Below are positions 1-12,600 of a stretch of DNA of 64,000 bases, in pieces. Below the pieces are notes generated by a model that saw only the letters and a list, made by a program, of their open reading frames with translations, did no database searches and had not been told where the DNA came from. Origin of the DNA: Casuarius casuarius (Eukaryota; Chordata; Aves; Casuariiformes; Casuariidae); NCBI GenBank assembly GCA_003342895.1, contig PTFA01000092.1, positions 1,615,371 through 1,679,370 on the forward strand, in the 5' to 3' direction. Position 1 is the first letter of the stretch, and every line of letters begins with the position of its first letter. Position numbers and translations under genes: made by a program.

Positions 1-3000
1 AAAATCCAGCTGATATTTTCATCCTGGTGCTTACAAAGGCATGATTAAAATATGTTTCATTTCAATTAGCACCTCCAACACTCACACCGCAACAATGATT
101 TCTATAAATGCAATCATTTCTATTTCAAGTTCCACAATTGCTTGTGTTCTACATTTCATTGACTCTAGGGGTTTTTGGTTGCGATAATTTCTATTTCAAG
201 TCACAAATTTAACAGACTCAACTGAGCATAGAAAAACTGTTTGAAACCTCACCGCATAGAAGAGTTGCCCTTAATCTCACTGCTGCTTCCCAGTCAAGGC
301 ACTAGACTGTTAGCTTTACCAATAATATACTGGGAATCTTGATAGGAAGTATGTTAAAGTTTTCAGTGTGCGTTTCTGGGTCAAAGTACTTAACCAATAT
401 ATTATCCCTTCGTTATTGAAAACTGAAGTCTCCTGAGGCCAAGAGACAGCACATTCCCACTGCGTTTTCAGGAAGGAAAGGCTGAACTCTTACCCTACAT
501 CAGCTAAAGCTCAACCTCAGGCCATAACTGCTTGCAACACTGTCTCCTCTTTGGCTTCACAGGAAAGCACATCAGTTCAGGCTTGCTTTTCCTCTTGGTT
601 GTGGTAATAGACCCCTCATTTAAAAGGAGGAGGCATTCTTGCAGCAATAACCCTCCAAGGGTTAACCAGCACTACTTTGAAGATTCTGACTAAAGCTGTT
701 ATCTCCAAGTAGCCTGAAACACTTGTCAAGGCACTAGGAGGCCCAGATCATCACGATAACTTATCATCACTTCTGGCCTAAGTCCATTCAGTCTTTTGCC
801 AGAGGGCATCATTCTCTGAATTTGTTTCAAAAAAAGTGCTGTGTAATCTTAATTGTAAAGCAAAATAGTCTTGAATCATGTTTTTCTACTTGATTTAGTG
901 CTAAAGCAAGAACCTGCTGACAATAATTAGCCTATGTTTATTTAAAGGGTAGAGAGATGGTCAATAGGTCCACCCGCATTTGGACATTTACAGAACCAAG
1001 CAGAGAATTCCACAGTTGTGAGGTTTCTTTCCTTAGCACTTATTGCAATCTAGCACACTGGATACCCTATCCAATTAATAAAGTTAAGAGCTTTAATTTC
1101 ATCTTAGTTGTGTAGCTGTTTTCCTCACATCTACCATTCAGGAGAGGTCACAGGCTAACAGGCAGGGTGTGACTTTTATCAGCTGTAGACTTTAGGACTG
1201 CCATTAGCAACAGGAGGTAGTGCTTGATTGAATGATCTAAGGTTCCAATTGGCAATTGCTCCCTTATCAGTTCTTTTGTAGTGCGGTCTGTCTGCTAGCC
1301 AAAGGTGTGAAGCAGCTGTGAGCATGCAGCACTAAAGGACTAAAACCCATAAAACAGTCATTCACTTATTGGTTCAAAGTAGGTTCTTCTAGATCAACTG
1401 GCAACTGATAAGTATCAGCATGCAAATAACAAAATCTTCAGTTCAAAATCCAAAGTGAAACACTGGGGGAGGGGGAAACAAAATATCTTTTGGATTGAAA
1501 TTTTTCAAGTTTTTGTTTAATGACCAGAATACTTTGCAGAGGAAGCTGTTACTTAATGGGAAAAAAAAATTCACTTTCTTTTTTAAAAAAACAAAACGCT
1601 TCTGCTTTTCTTTCTAGGTAAACTTTTTTCCCAAACAAACAATTTGCTGAACATCAACATGAATTTGCAAACTCTTTTGATCAACCTGAAGCTGCAGGCT
1701 TAAGAGGTGATGTTTCAGCTGAAAACATTCACTCATCTTTACTGCTAGCTACAAAAGTAGATCTGCTTATACTGCATCTACACCAAAAAGCACATCACTG
1801 CAATTTCAAGAGGTTATTTTATTCCAGAGATGATCCCCAACTTCTAAAATTCCAAATTTTATGCAGCTCCAAAAGCTGGGGACATCTGGATCTAACACTT
1901 TGGTTCACACCTTTCTTTAGTCTAACTGCAGTATATTCAGGTCCATTATATGCATAATATTCTTTCTAGACTTGAAGACTACTTAACCACATTACATCTG
2001 ATCTTTCAAATCCTGTTCTTTATCTGCAGTCAATTGTACTTACACAAAAGAAAAAATTGAATTTTGTCCTCATTATTTCCACACCATTTCTGTTATTTTA
2101 AGTAAACAATTTACTGCTTGCTCCAGGTTGATTCCCTACCTCCACCTTCTTTCTACAGGCCTGCATAAATAAAGAGGATGCTGGAGGATGGATAAAGCTT
2201 GCACTCCACCATCAAAGGTGCTGCAGGAAACAATCCTTGCGGCCTGGATCTGCGGCAGAGGAAATGCAGAATGGTGAACTCGATTCCATTTTTTTTTTCT
2301 TCTTTTCAAATGCAACGAATGTACATTGAAGAACAGCCACGTGGTTTGTCTTTAAATCTATGAGTGCCCTGACGAACCATTCCTACCACAGTCTGGTTAT
2401 TCTAGCCAACAAATGGCACGGGCCTAAGGCTGAGGCAGAACAAGCCCGCAGAAGCCTCTCTCAAGGGACACAGTTCAAGTAGGAGCTGCTTCCTTCCGCC
2501 ACGGATCCATGAAGGAAGTGCTGCACATTGCCCTGGGACATTTCAGAAGTTCTGTAGTTAGTTTCTTCCCCTCTCCTTTCACCTTGTTCTGAAGCGAGCC
2601 TAAATCCCCTAACACATCATCATCTCCTCCCTGCCTGTATAGAACTAGGTGGGGGCTATTTACATTGCAGTTTTTTTTAGGTGCCCTCCCCACACACACA
2701 CACTTTTTTTTTTTTAAAAAGTTATAGATGAGAGCTCTTGCCGTTTTTATTTCTCTCCCATCCAGGACTCCCTTCCTCATTATCTAACCCTTTTAAGTGA
2801 TGGACTCCTCAGCAGTAGGAATTTGTCCTGGATTTCAATGATCTGTGACCTAACTACTACAACACTGAACTGCTAAAATCTAGTACAAGCACCAAATCTT
2901 TACTCAGCATGGAGCTTAGCCCCATTTCAACATGCCAAGCCAATCTCAGAGCCCATACGAGCCCGTAACTCACTCTGGGTTTGCTCATCTACATTAACTT

Positions 3001-5341
3001 AACACTGGTGTAGCCATATACACAACTGATACCTGCTGCAGGACACTGGAAAATGCCTAGTTCTTCGTGGATCACAGACTTTTTGTACCTGCTTTCCTCA
3101 TCAGGCAGCCACACCTATTCCACACACAGGCCTGACAACATCCTTCTGGAAGTCTGTCTTTTTTTGCAACAGGATAATTTAGAGGGGAGGAACAAATGGG
3201 AAATATAGGTGTAATTAAGTTGCATTAATGGACTACAGTAATTAATTGGGAAAAAAACCACACATAATACCAGTTTTGTTAGCTACATCTCCCAGCATGC
3301 AAGTGTCAAGTGGAGAAGGAACATTTGTACAGCCATTCCTGTTATTCTTTGGCTGGTATATTCTAAAGTGCTGTTGTAATTCTTTGTCTTGCCTAATCAG
3401 TTTAAAATCACTGGGGATTTTGGAACAATGCTTTTCAGAAGAGTCAAGCCTGAAGCCATGCTGGGGAAGGGAAGTGTGAGGGAAGAATTAAAGAAATAAA
3501 AACATTAAGCGCTAAAGATGGAATAATGCACCTTTCTTTGTCTCCTTCGAAAGGATCCAGGAGGCAAAATACTGTTCTGTAATGCTAAAAGTATGAGCAG
3601 TAAGAGAACACACACTGTTTCTGTGCCATTTCCCTTCACGATATCCACAACCACCTGAAACTTTGCGTTCTGATCAGGTGCCAATATAAGTGAAACTATT
3701 TCAGGGATGCAATTTCTTCTAAGGTCAGTTTTCCTTCTCTTCACCAGTAGGAGCCACAGCTTCAGCCTGAGTACATATCTAAAAGGACAGCTGACATGGC
3801 AGCTGCTTTGCCACCCATTTCATCATTTGATGAAGAAAAAGCACAGCCCTCTTTGAAAGGGATCTGCCTGACAAAACATGCTGCTTCCCATATCGGTCAG
3901 TACTGTGCCACTGCAAAAAAGGTTTTTTGTTAATAGCAGGACACAAGCTTCTATGCCATTTGACAACATGCACAGTGTGGGTACAGTCACTTGGCACTTT
4001 CTTCAGCCCTTTTTCGGTTCAGTTCTTTTGTGTATTACACTCATTTGTAGATGCCTACCTGATGTTCCTTGGAGGGGCAGAAAAAGGAATGGAAGAATAA
4101 ACATGTTCCAGGAAGACTGTTCAGAAAAGACTCCATTTATCTGGGGATTTTAAAGTTAATCTTCCCTTTCCCAATTAGAAAATACTGACTTTACACTTTT
4201 GTTTTAATGAAAATTCTTCTCTTCTGATGAAGAAGGTTGTTGGAGAAAGATATGTTGTCCATAAGAAACCATCATTCTTTATTGGCCTTGTTTGAGTGCA
4301 AAAAAATTCAGCACAGATGGTGGACAAAGCATGGTTTTGGTTTTGAACAGCTAGAATATTTCACTAGTCAGTTCAGGAAGGAATTATTGTAGGTGACAGT
4401 ATGAAGTCAAAAAGATTTCTTCAAATTATTTTCAGGTCTGCATGTTCTTAACACAATACCTTGCAGACTGACCAAGCCTTGATGCCGCATTTACAAAGAA
4501 AACTGAACCAAAACACCTGCTAAGTGGTCTAAAGAGGTTAAGTATCCATATCTCTAGAACTATGAACTTAACATACTTTTTGGCTTTGACATATACCAGT
4601 AAGGGTCAATTAAGTAAATATACGTGTCATGATCTGGTAGTTTCAGAACCACTATACCTTCTTTCTGTCCTATGAGGTACACAGATAAGTATCTTTTACT
4701 GGAAGTAAAATAAAGGTTCAGGTAAGCATGTAAATTCATTTTCAGCGAGTGCCTTATATCAAGCCCAGTACAAGGGGGGACAGGTAGAGAAACTACTAGG
4801 ANTCCTATTCTAAACTTAATTACCTTCTCTGGTTTTCAATAGCAGTACCATCCACCTTTCATGCTCTCACATCCCTTCTTCCTGGCTACTTGTGCAATAC
4901 CTACATGTATTGCAAGTCTATATAATATCATATTTTGTTAGGGTACCAACTCTCAATCCTTTGCATCTCTCGTGCCATAAGAAAAAAGAGCAGTTGAAGG
5001 TTTTGCTCAAGTGGTTCCCTTATTGCCAGGATAAAGGTGCCCTCTACTGGCAATAGGCATCACTTGGGACTCGCTGATAATTCAAGGGACATTTCCCTCC
5101 TTTTGGAGTTGAGGAGTATGGAGGATGGACACACACACACACTTTTGCAGGCTCCCAAGGAAGCCACTGACACATGGTAAAAACAGTTGCTTCCTTCACC
5201 CTTGCCTACATAATACTGAAGGATGGAAGTTCAACTCTCTACTGCCTGATGCCTCTTATACATCCTATGATCCCCCCTAAGTAGGGCATTATACTAGAAT
5301 CAGATACTTAGACCTCCATAGGATAAACTAAAGAAAAACCT
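1..5341. other. Intergenic DNA, no gene recognised
   Basis: No open frame in this stretch looks like a protein family I recognise, and none is flanked by convincing splice sites. It lies beyond the 3' end of BIRC7. In human the next gene is NKAIN4, tail to tail with BIRC7, so its 3' end could lie here or just outside. Plus-strand AATAAA hexamers occur at 1077-1082 and 2168-2173, but I find no NKAIN4 coding exon, so this is only a positional guess. A short CA run near 2692-2701 and a single undetermined base at 4802 are the only other landmarks. Confidence 0.6.
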
Positions 5342-5347
5342 TTTATT
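5342..5347 (-). terminator. Candidate BIRC7 polyadenylation signal
   Basis: AATAAA on the minus strand about 1.06 kb past the stop codon, the first canonical hexamer I find downstream. The GU-rich tail is weak. A second hexamer lies at 4278-4283. Confidence 0.35.
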
Positions 5348-6402
5348 CAGCGAAAAAGAACACCTTTTTAAAAACATACATTCCCTTTCCCCTGCAGCCA
5401 GTAAACCTATTAACAGGCTATATCACTGACAAAACTTTTTTTGGGGGGTGGGGGAACAACTACATGATAAAATACCACATTTGAACTAAAAATCATCAGT
5501 TTAGCCAGCAAACATAAGTCCTAAGAAGGGTAAGTTTCCAGAGCTATCCTCTAGCAGAAGGATGGTCTCCAATAGCCAAGGAAGAGGCTTCACAAGAAAC
5601 TTGCAGGACATCATCCAGTAACCCAGATCAAAGAGTCTTTCACCTTCTGTCTAGTGAGGAAGGTCATCAAGCTGACAATACAGTTTGGAAAAAAACTACA
5701 AATACATCAGGGTTTTCACTTAATTATGTAAATTTGGATATTATTGAAACATTTCTCAGTTGTTGACAGTTCAACGAGACAACTCCCCATTTATGGTTTC
5801 ATTTGTCCAGTCTTCTTCCCCCTCACAGCAAAGAGCTCAGAACAAAAAGAAACAAAACCCACTCACTGCTTCCCCACAATACATGCTGCTCAGTATTCTC
5901 GTCTCAGAGGAATGTGTTTGTTATAAAAATAGTCTAACTTTTACTTAGACTTATGGAGGTAAGACATCAAACCAAGAAGGATAAGCTAATTATTTTCATC
6001 ATCTCTAAGCAACTGCTAAATGGAAGAAAAAGAATCAGAGACAGTCCACTGAAAACAGTCCTTGATTTCAACACAGAGCTGGGATTCGTTTGAATATGCA
6101 AGACTTCGGAGGGGGATAATCTCTATCAACAGAAGTCTCTCATTTTGGTGGGTAAAGGAAACTAACAGTTTTTCCTGGAGCAATCTTCCAGCAAGGTCAG
6201 TAAGAGTACAGCATATCAGCAACTCTCACTGTAGGCACTGTGCAAAGGAACACATTCAAGCTTGATGAATTCCTGCATTTAGGCCAAGCTACCCTGCAAA
6301 TAAGATTGCTCCAACATCAGTTGAACTGTTTGCTTATTTTGTTCATCTGCTGTGTTATGAGTGGATTTTACAGACTATCTTTCCCCTTAAGTACCTCATG
6401 CT

Positions 6403-6605
6403 TCAGGACATGAAAGTCCTCACACTTCCCCGGATGACTGCTCTGCAGATAGGACACAGTCTCAAGTTGGGAGCGCACTCTGCGCATGCTACCAGGTGAC
6501 CACAAGGAACAAAGACAACAGACACATCTCTGTCCATGCACACTTTGCACATCCTCTCCTCTTGCAAGCGTCGCAGCTGCTCTTCTGTGCTCAGTGGAGT
6601 CTCAT
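6403..6605 (-). CDS. BIRC7: BIRC7 coding exon 7: RING finger and stop
   Basis: After acceptor CCCTTTGTTAAAG the exon encodes [18 protein letters not shown], then a complete C3HC4 RING ([18 protein letters not shown]) and the C-terminal RTFMS followed by TGA at 6405-6403. The [10 protein letters not shown] helix leading into the RING is shared by XIAP, cIAPs and livin and takes part in RING dimerisation. The whole RING lies in this single exon. Confidence 0.96.
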
Positions 6606-9600
6606 CTTTAACAAAGGGAAAAAAAAAAAGCCCAGAGTGTTAGCAATACAGTTATTGCAGAGTGACAAGCCTATGATATCCAGAGGCCATAAATTCCTGC
6701 AACTTGCTCATCATTTTGTTCAGAGACTGAAAATGGCAGAAGTACTATTCTCAGGCAATTTCTTTTCAAGCTGAGAAAAACCCCACAGCTACTCTAGACT
6801 CTTGCTTCCACATTCATCTACACATGCTGGACTGGCTAGGTGGGAAGTGATCAACATTGTTATATTGCGTAGTGTAATTTATCCCTGAAAAGCCAAATTT
6901 TTGGTACTACAGTCTGTTTCACAGTGGAATCCTAATTCCTGAATAACTAATGTTCAGTCACCATGCAAACTAGAACACATCGCTTTTCAGGATTAAAAAA
7001 TGAACATAATGAGCACTAATATTGCTGCTATAAGAGCCATCCTAGTTTTGGCCCGTTTTCCCCGCCACTGTCACTCCAGTGCACCTGATTCCTTCTGTTG
7101 CACAGGATGTGTTTCTTCTCTTGAATGTGATGCTTCAGTCTCTCGCTGAACAGGGGCTGTATAAACAGGAAGGAAGATCACATTAAATGCTACCTCTTTC
7201 CTCCCTCTTCAGACAGTGCTGTGCTTAAAGAGATGTAATATCCTGTGTTTCACTACCCTCAGATCAAACACCTCTTTACAGAGCTGTCAACCCCACATAC
7301 AGCCTGGCCAAGCTGATGTTCTCCGCTGATGTCCCAGGCAGTTGCACATCCTGGTAAGGAGGTTGACATACATGTCCACATTGCACTCTCTCCTCAGAGA
7401 ATCTGGTTTAAGTTCTCCCGGACAGTGGTAACTATCAGCTGCTCATTCCTGCTCTGTGCTACAATTTATTCACTCTCTCAGTTTGGTGGGAACCATTTTA
7501 TTTTTTGCCTTGACATAGCTAAAGAGGTGGTAGACTGTCACATGGAGACAAGAGCTTTGGAAAGTGAGCTTGCTACCAGGAAAGGGGGGGGGAGCCACAC
7601 ACACCTATGTGGAACTGCACCTTCAAATAAATTCACTGAGCAAATAGACTCTGTAGAACAGGTAACAACACAGATGCAGGTAAGTTGAGGAGAGTGTACA
7701 TTATCCAAACAAATGAAAAACAACTATTTCTGACCAAGCCCTCAGTTCAACTTTAGATAGGCTTGGAGCACGCATTCACCCTAGAAGCCTTCCTTCAGAC
7801 AACTGCCTACGTCTAACTGTCTGCACCAACGGATCCGAATTTATGGACAAGCCTCCACATAGTGAGCTGCCAGCTACATAAGGGCAGCAAAAAGGACTGA
7901 AGAGTATCTACACCACACCCTACTAGAGACAGATACAATCACTAGTAGTCCAGTAATTGCAGCCTCTCAGGCATCATGAAAGCACAGTCTCGTTCTGCAG
8001 CCTCTCAGAGAAAGGCAGGCTTTGGCACATTACCACATTCAACTCCAGCCTAGGAAGAGAAAATGCAGACCTGCAAGACAAGTTCACAACAGTGCTCAAG
8101 ACTAAGTGAATAAGAGGTTAAACCACCACCAAGAATATAGGCAGGCAAGCTGGGCATACCTCTGCTTTCTTCTGCACTGCTGCTCCCTTCCCAGTCTGTC
8201 TGAAGCAGATCAGAAATCAGTTCAGACTCAGAAAGGTAGCAAGTCCCAGTCAGCACGTATTTATTCTCTACCAGGTTAGCCACCAAGGTGGGGTCAAAAC
8301 CCATCTGCAGGATATTCTGCACTACAGAAAACTGATCCAGGGGAGAAGGAGACTGCAATTCCCAATTCCTCACCGGATCTGTAAAGCAGTGAGCAGATAC
8401 TTTACCAAAAAGGGGGAAGCTTTCGGGCAACAAAATATGCCACTCCCCGAAACTGTTATACATAAAGTGGCAGTAACAGCCATATATTTATACATTGATA
8501 TATATAGATGGATATAGCTATCCGTGTCCAGATTTACAGTTTGTTGCTTCCAATCATGATTCACAGAAAAAAGGTCATTACAAGCAATTTCATAAAAGGC
8601 AGAAGATTTTAATTTGCAATGTGTCATTCTACAGTGTCAGTGGACCAAGTCTTCCAGGCTTGCCACCAGTCCAGAGCCTTTGTTTTCACATCCTAGAACA
8701 GAAGGCTCAAAATTGCTTTCATGGAGATCAAGAACATCCCAAGTGAAACCTCTCCTACCTCCACCTAGCTCAGCCACCTATTTAGCAGTAAAGACAAAAG
8801 TGGGAAATTCAGCTGGCAAACCTTTCGAAAGGTTTAAGGTTTTCTTAAGCTCACCATATATGATAGGCCAATGAAGGTGTTGCAACTTCAAGTCAACAAG
8901 GCATATCTGCTTTCCACAATTACAAGAACCAGATTTTTACCTACTTAAGTTTGTTGACCCTGGGGGGAATCAACAATTTCATGAACAGCTGGACCCTCCA
9001 GTTAACACGTTTGGTATGAGACCTGAGAATAAGTGCTACAGTCTGACAAAGACTCTTCAGAGAGACAAAAACACCATGAACATGGACAAATCAAAGGAAA
9101 TGTAGACAAATGCCCACAAGTCACAAGATTTTTTTTTTTTTTTTTTTTTCCTTAAGACCAAAGACATTTAGCTAGTCTGGATATATATAGCTACATATGC
9201 AAAAAGATCTCACAAGAGCAAGCACTTTTACTTCTTGTGCTAGAAACCATTTCCTAAAAAAAAAGAATGCAAAACACCTTCTAGAACATCAAAACATCTC
9301 TCAAACACCAGGTCTACGGAGTGCACAGAAGCCGAGGTGGGGGAGCTGAAGAAGAACAACACTTTCAACAGAAGGCAAAACACTATGCGATTACACAGCA
9401 CCAACCTTGGGAAGCAGAAGAATCTTGGTCAGCCTGGTGCCAGGAATCTCTCTGAAATGTCACAAGATAGTCACGTAAGAGAAGCACGTGTTCAAAGCTC
9501 CCCCGTTGTTCAAACTCCCATCCGCTACACACAAAATACACATGACTCACTGGAGATACCAGAGTGCTGAAAAAGGACTCCTGAACACCACTAACAAATT

Positions 9601-12600
9601 CTCTTCCCCTTGATCGCAACAAAAATTCACACCTATGAGCAGAAAGATTTAAATAGGTTAGTACAGGATCTCTGAGTAAAAGCAGTAGGAGTGGTTTGAA
9701 GTTTAGGAGCAACGGTGCTATCAGCTTACAGGCAAATTGCTATATTTGGTAAGGAAGAGGGATTATCATGGTCTTCCTGTCATTGCATAAAGAAGGACAA
9801 TATTAAGAGGCTCATGGTCCCCCCCCCCCTTAATTCAGTCTTCATGTTTGGCCTCCAAGATTAGCTCAATTGCAACATCCTTTGGAACAGGCCACAGAAA
9901 ACTTAATAAACTATTTCACAGAAAACCACAAGAACTGCCACAAAAAACCCACAAGGTTTATGGTATCTTTCCTTTTGTACCTGAGAACAGTAGGAACCCA
10001 GGCTACTCTTCGATGTCAGGGAAAGTTATATGAACTGACCTTGTGGATGGTGAACTCTAGATCAAGCCAAAAAAGCTCAGGTCTGAACTGTGCCATTCCA
10101 CCTCAGCTTGAAGGCTTGATTTTACTTTTAAAGTGAGTGTCTAAATGTATAGGCTTTGTCACTTCTGTTTGTATAGATCTTTTTAATGATGAAACCTGCT
10201 TGGTGATGGTTATGATGGTTAACAAATCAACCTTTGGGACAGAAAGCCAGCTAGCTAAGGGACTGAAGCTGACTGTCCTGGAGTCAGCAACCTATCGAAA
10301 GGGATAACAGACACAGACTGCAAACACACATAAATCACTTTTTGTGTGCATGTGTGTGTTTAAGAAGGAAATGATGATTAGGTTTGCCAGGAGGCCTTTC
10401 AAGCTAACTATTGATTCTCCCACCTGTGAGGAGGGAGTGGGAGGTAGATGCTTTTGGAAGACTACACAAACTAAAGACAGACCTACGAACAAGGTCTCCC
10501 TCTTTACCCACTACTAGGATTTGAAGATGGTCTTTTGCTGTGCAACTCTGACCTCAGCGACTCAGAACCTTTGTCTTGAGATTTCAGAGAATACCAGAAG
10601 GTTACAGACTGTGGCAGTTTATGCAGTTAAACAAGACTGAACATATCTAACTAGCTGATCACCTAGTTCTAAATTTTTCTGCTTAGCTGGAACTAAGCTA
10701 ATAACAGAGCCTGGAGGTAATACCTTCTATTACCAGTACACTTGCGGTTCACTTCTCTCTCAACTGGTGGTACTCCCATCTTGTAAAGCAAGATCCACAC
10801 AGCATGGAACACATGAACTATCTTTTGGCCTTGCTACAAGAGACATTTGTCAGCGAGGACCAAGTTACCTTGGATACCACTTTGCATGTTCTCTCCAAGG
10901 GTCATCTCCAAACTCCCAGTTCCTCACACTTCCATCACAGTAAAAACACCTCACCATATCACCTTGTCCTGGAAGGAGGAAAAAACATCAAGAAACAATT
11001 TGACATCTGAGACACTATATGCTATACAAGCCCAGGATCAGCAGCTAGGGAGAGATGCAGTACAAAACATAGGCCACAGGACAGAACAGATGAGCACGTG
11101 ACAACTTACCAGAGTTATGCAAGTTGTTTAGGGGCAGGGAATCAGATGAGAGTATTGAACTCCCAGAGCTGCAGCTGATTGAGATTATTCCAGAGCTGGG
11201 TCACAAGCTAACAAGTAGCATGCACGTCAGCATCATACCTTTCACATATGTACATCCCTATCCAATCCCCTCTTACTTGCATTTAGAGTAGGGCTGTAAT
11301 TAATTATACCCACAAACATACTTCATTTCCTGCACCACAAGCTACTCCTCAGGATAACGAGTTCCTGGTGCGGTCAGACAATCTATGCTGCTTCTGTTTC
11401 ATAGGTATAAAGAAATTTGCCACAACATGGTCCCAAGCTCTCCAACCTGCTATTGCGCTTATCTTCTCAGCTGAGGGTGGGAGGGAACCACCAAGCACAG
11501 GTAAGAACTGTGCTCAGCAACTACTGCTTAAATGGAGAAGAGGGCAATTCAATTTTACTTCAGTGATAAGAACACAAGGGATTCAGGACAGGTTTGCTCC
11601 TGAGAAGACTTTAGTTTACGGACTCTGCCTGTCACTTCATTTCATGTCTCAGTTTATTGATGTGTAAATATAAAACCCAGTAACTTCCTTCATCACATGG
11701 AAGAAGTCACATTTGTATTCTACAGAGAAATAGCACTAGAGCATTAGATTCCAAAACACAGAGAAGGAACCTCTCTCACCAATATTTAAATCACAGTTAG
11801 GAATTAATACACTGTAAATATCTGCTCTGACTGCTCTGTCCAGTAAACAGTATTTATTCAAATCTACTAACTAACTAGCAAAGCCTTCTCAAGGGGAAAC
11901 AACTGAAATTCAACTAAACAAGAAATACTTTTCTGAGAAAATATGCAATATCTTTTAGTTCTCTAACACAAGTCTAGAATCCTTATGGCAACAACAAGCC
12001 AGAATGACAGCTAAATGGGCTCAGCATCTAAAGGTTTAACTCAGCTTTATGTGGGCTTTTGAGAAGAGAAGGCTGCAGTGCATGACACAGAGCTTACATG
12101 AAGTGTCACATACCAAGCAAGCGTATAAAGTCCTTCTAAAAGTGCTAGCAATAAACAGGGTTTTTTGTATCTTGAACTGTACACTTTTCTGCCAGCAAAA
12201 CTTCCACTAAAAACACGCTACTTTTTCCTGTTCCTGCTGGTAATGAAAAGAAAGATCCACTAACAGACTCTTCAGTGCCCAAAAAGGAGCTAAGCATGGA
12301 ACTAAACTCTGGCCAAGACAGTAAGTGCAACTGCCCAGGCTGAAGAAGGAAACTGGTTTCTAAGTATGCTCCAAGTGCGTACAACTATTCAGACAAGCAA
12401 TAGCATTAAGATATAGTGACATCTTCAAAAATTAACTTGAACAGGAGTTTATAATTTAGCAGCTTTCAAAGCAATGTCTCAGATGAAAAGCATCAAATTC
12501 GTTAGGTTTCTTTTCATGTCTAGAAGTTACAAGCTGTTCTATTTCGCTGTACTAGTTCATACCACCAGAAGAGAGCCAGAAAAGCTTCCATACCCAAAAG

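Noticed and set aside
1..5341. NKAIN4 3' exon, expected from human gene order
   Set aside because: No frame resembles the NKAIN family; AATAAA hexamers alone are not evidence.
8342..8360. TTGCAG inside BIRC7 exon 5 as the main acceptor
   Set aside because: It would join exon 3 directly in frame, but its pyrimidine tract is poor and two AGs precede it. The 46-nt exon 4 resolves the phase with the stronger upstream acceptor.
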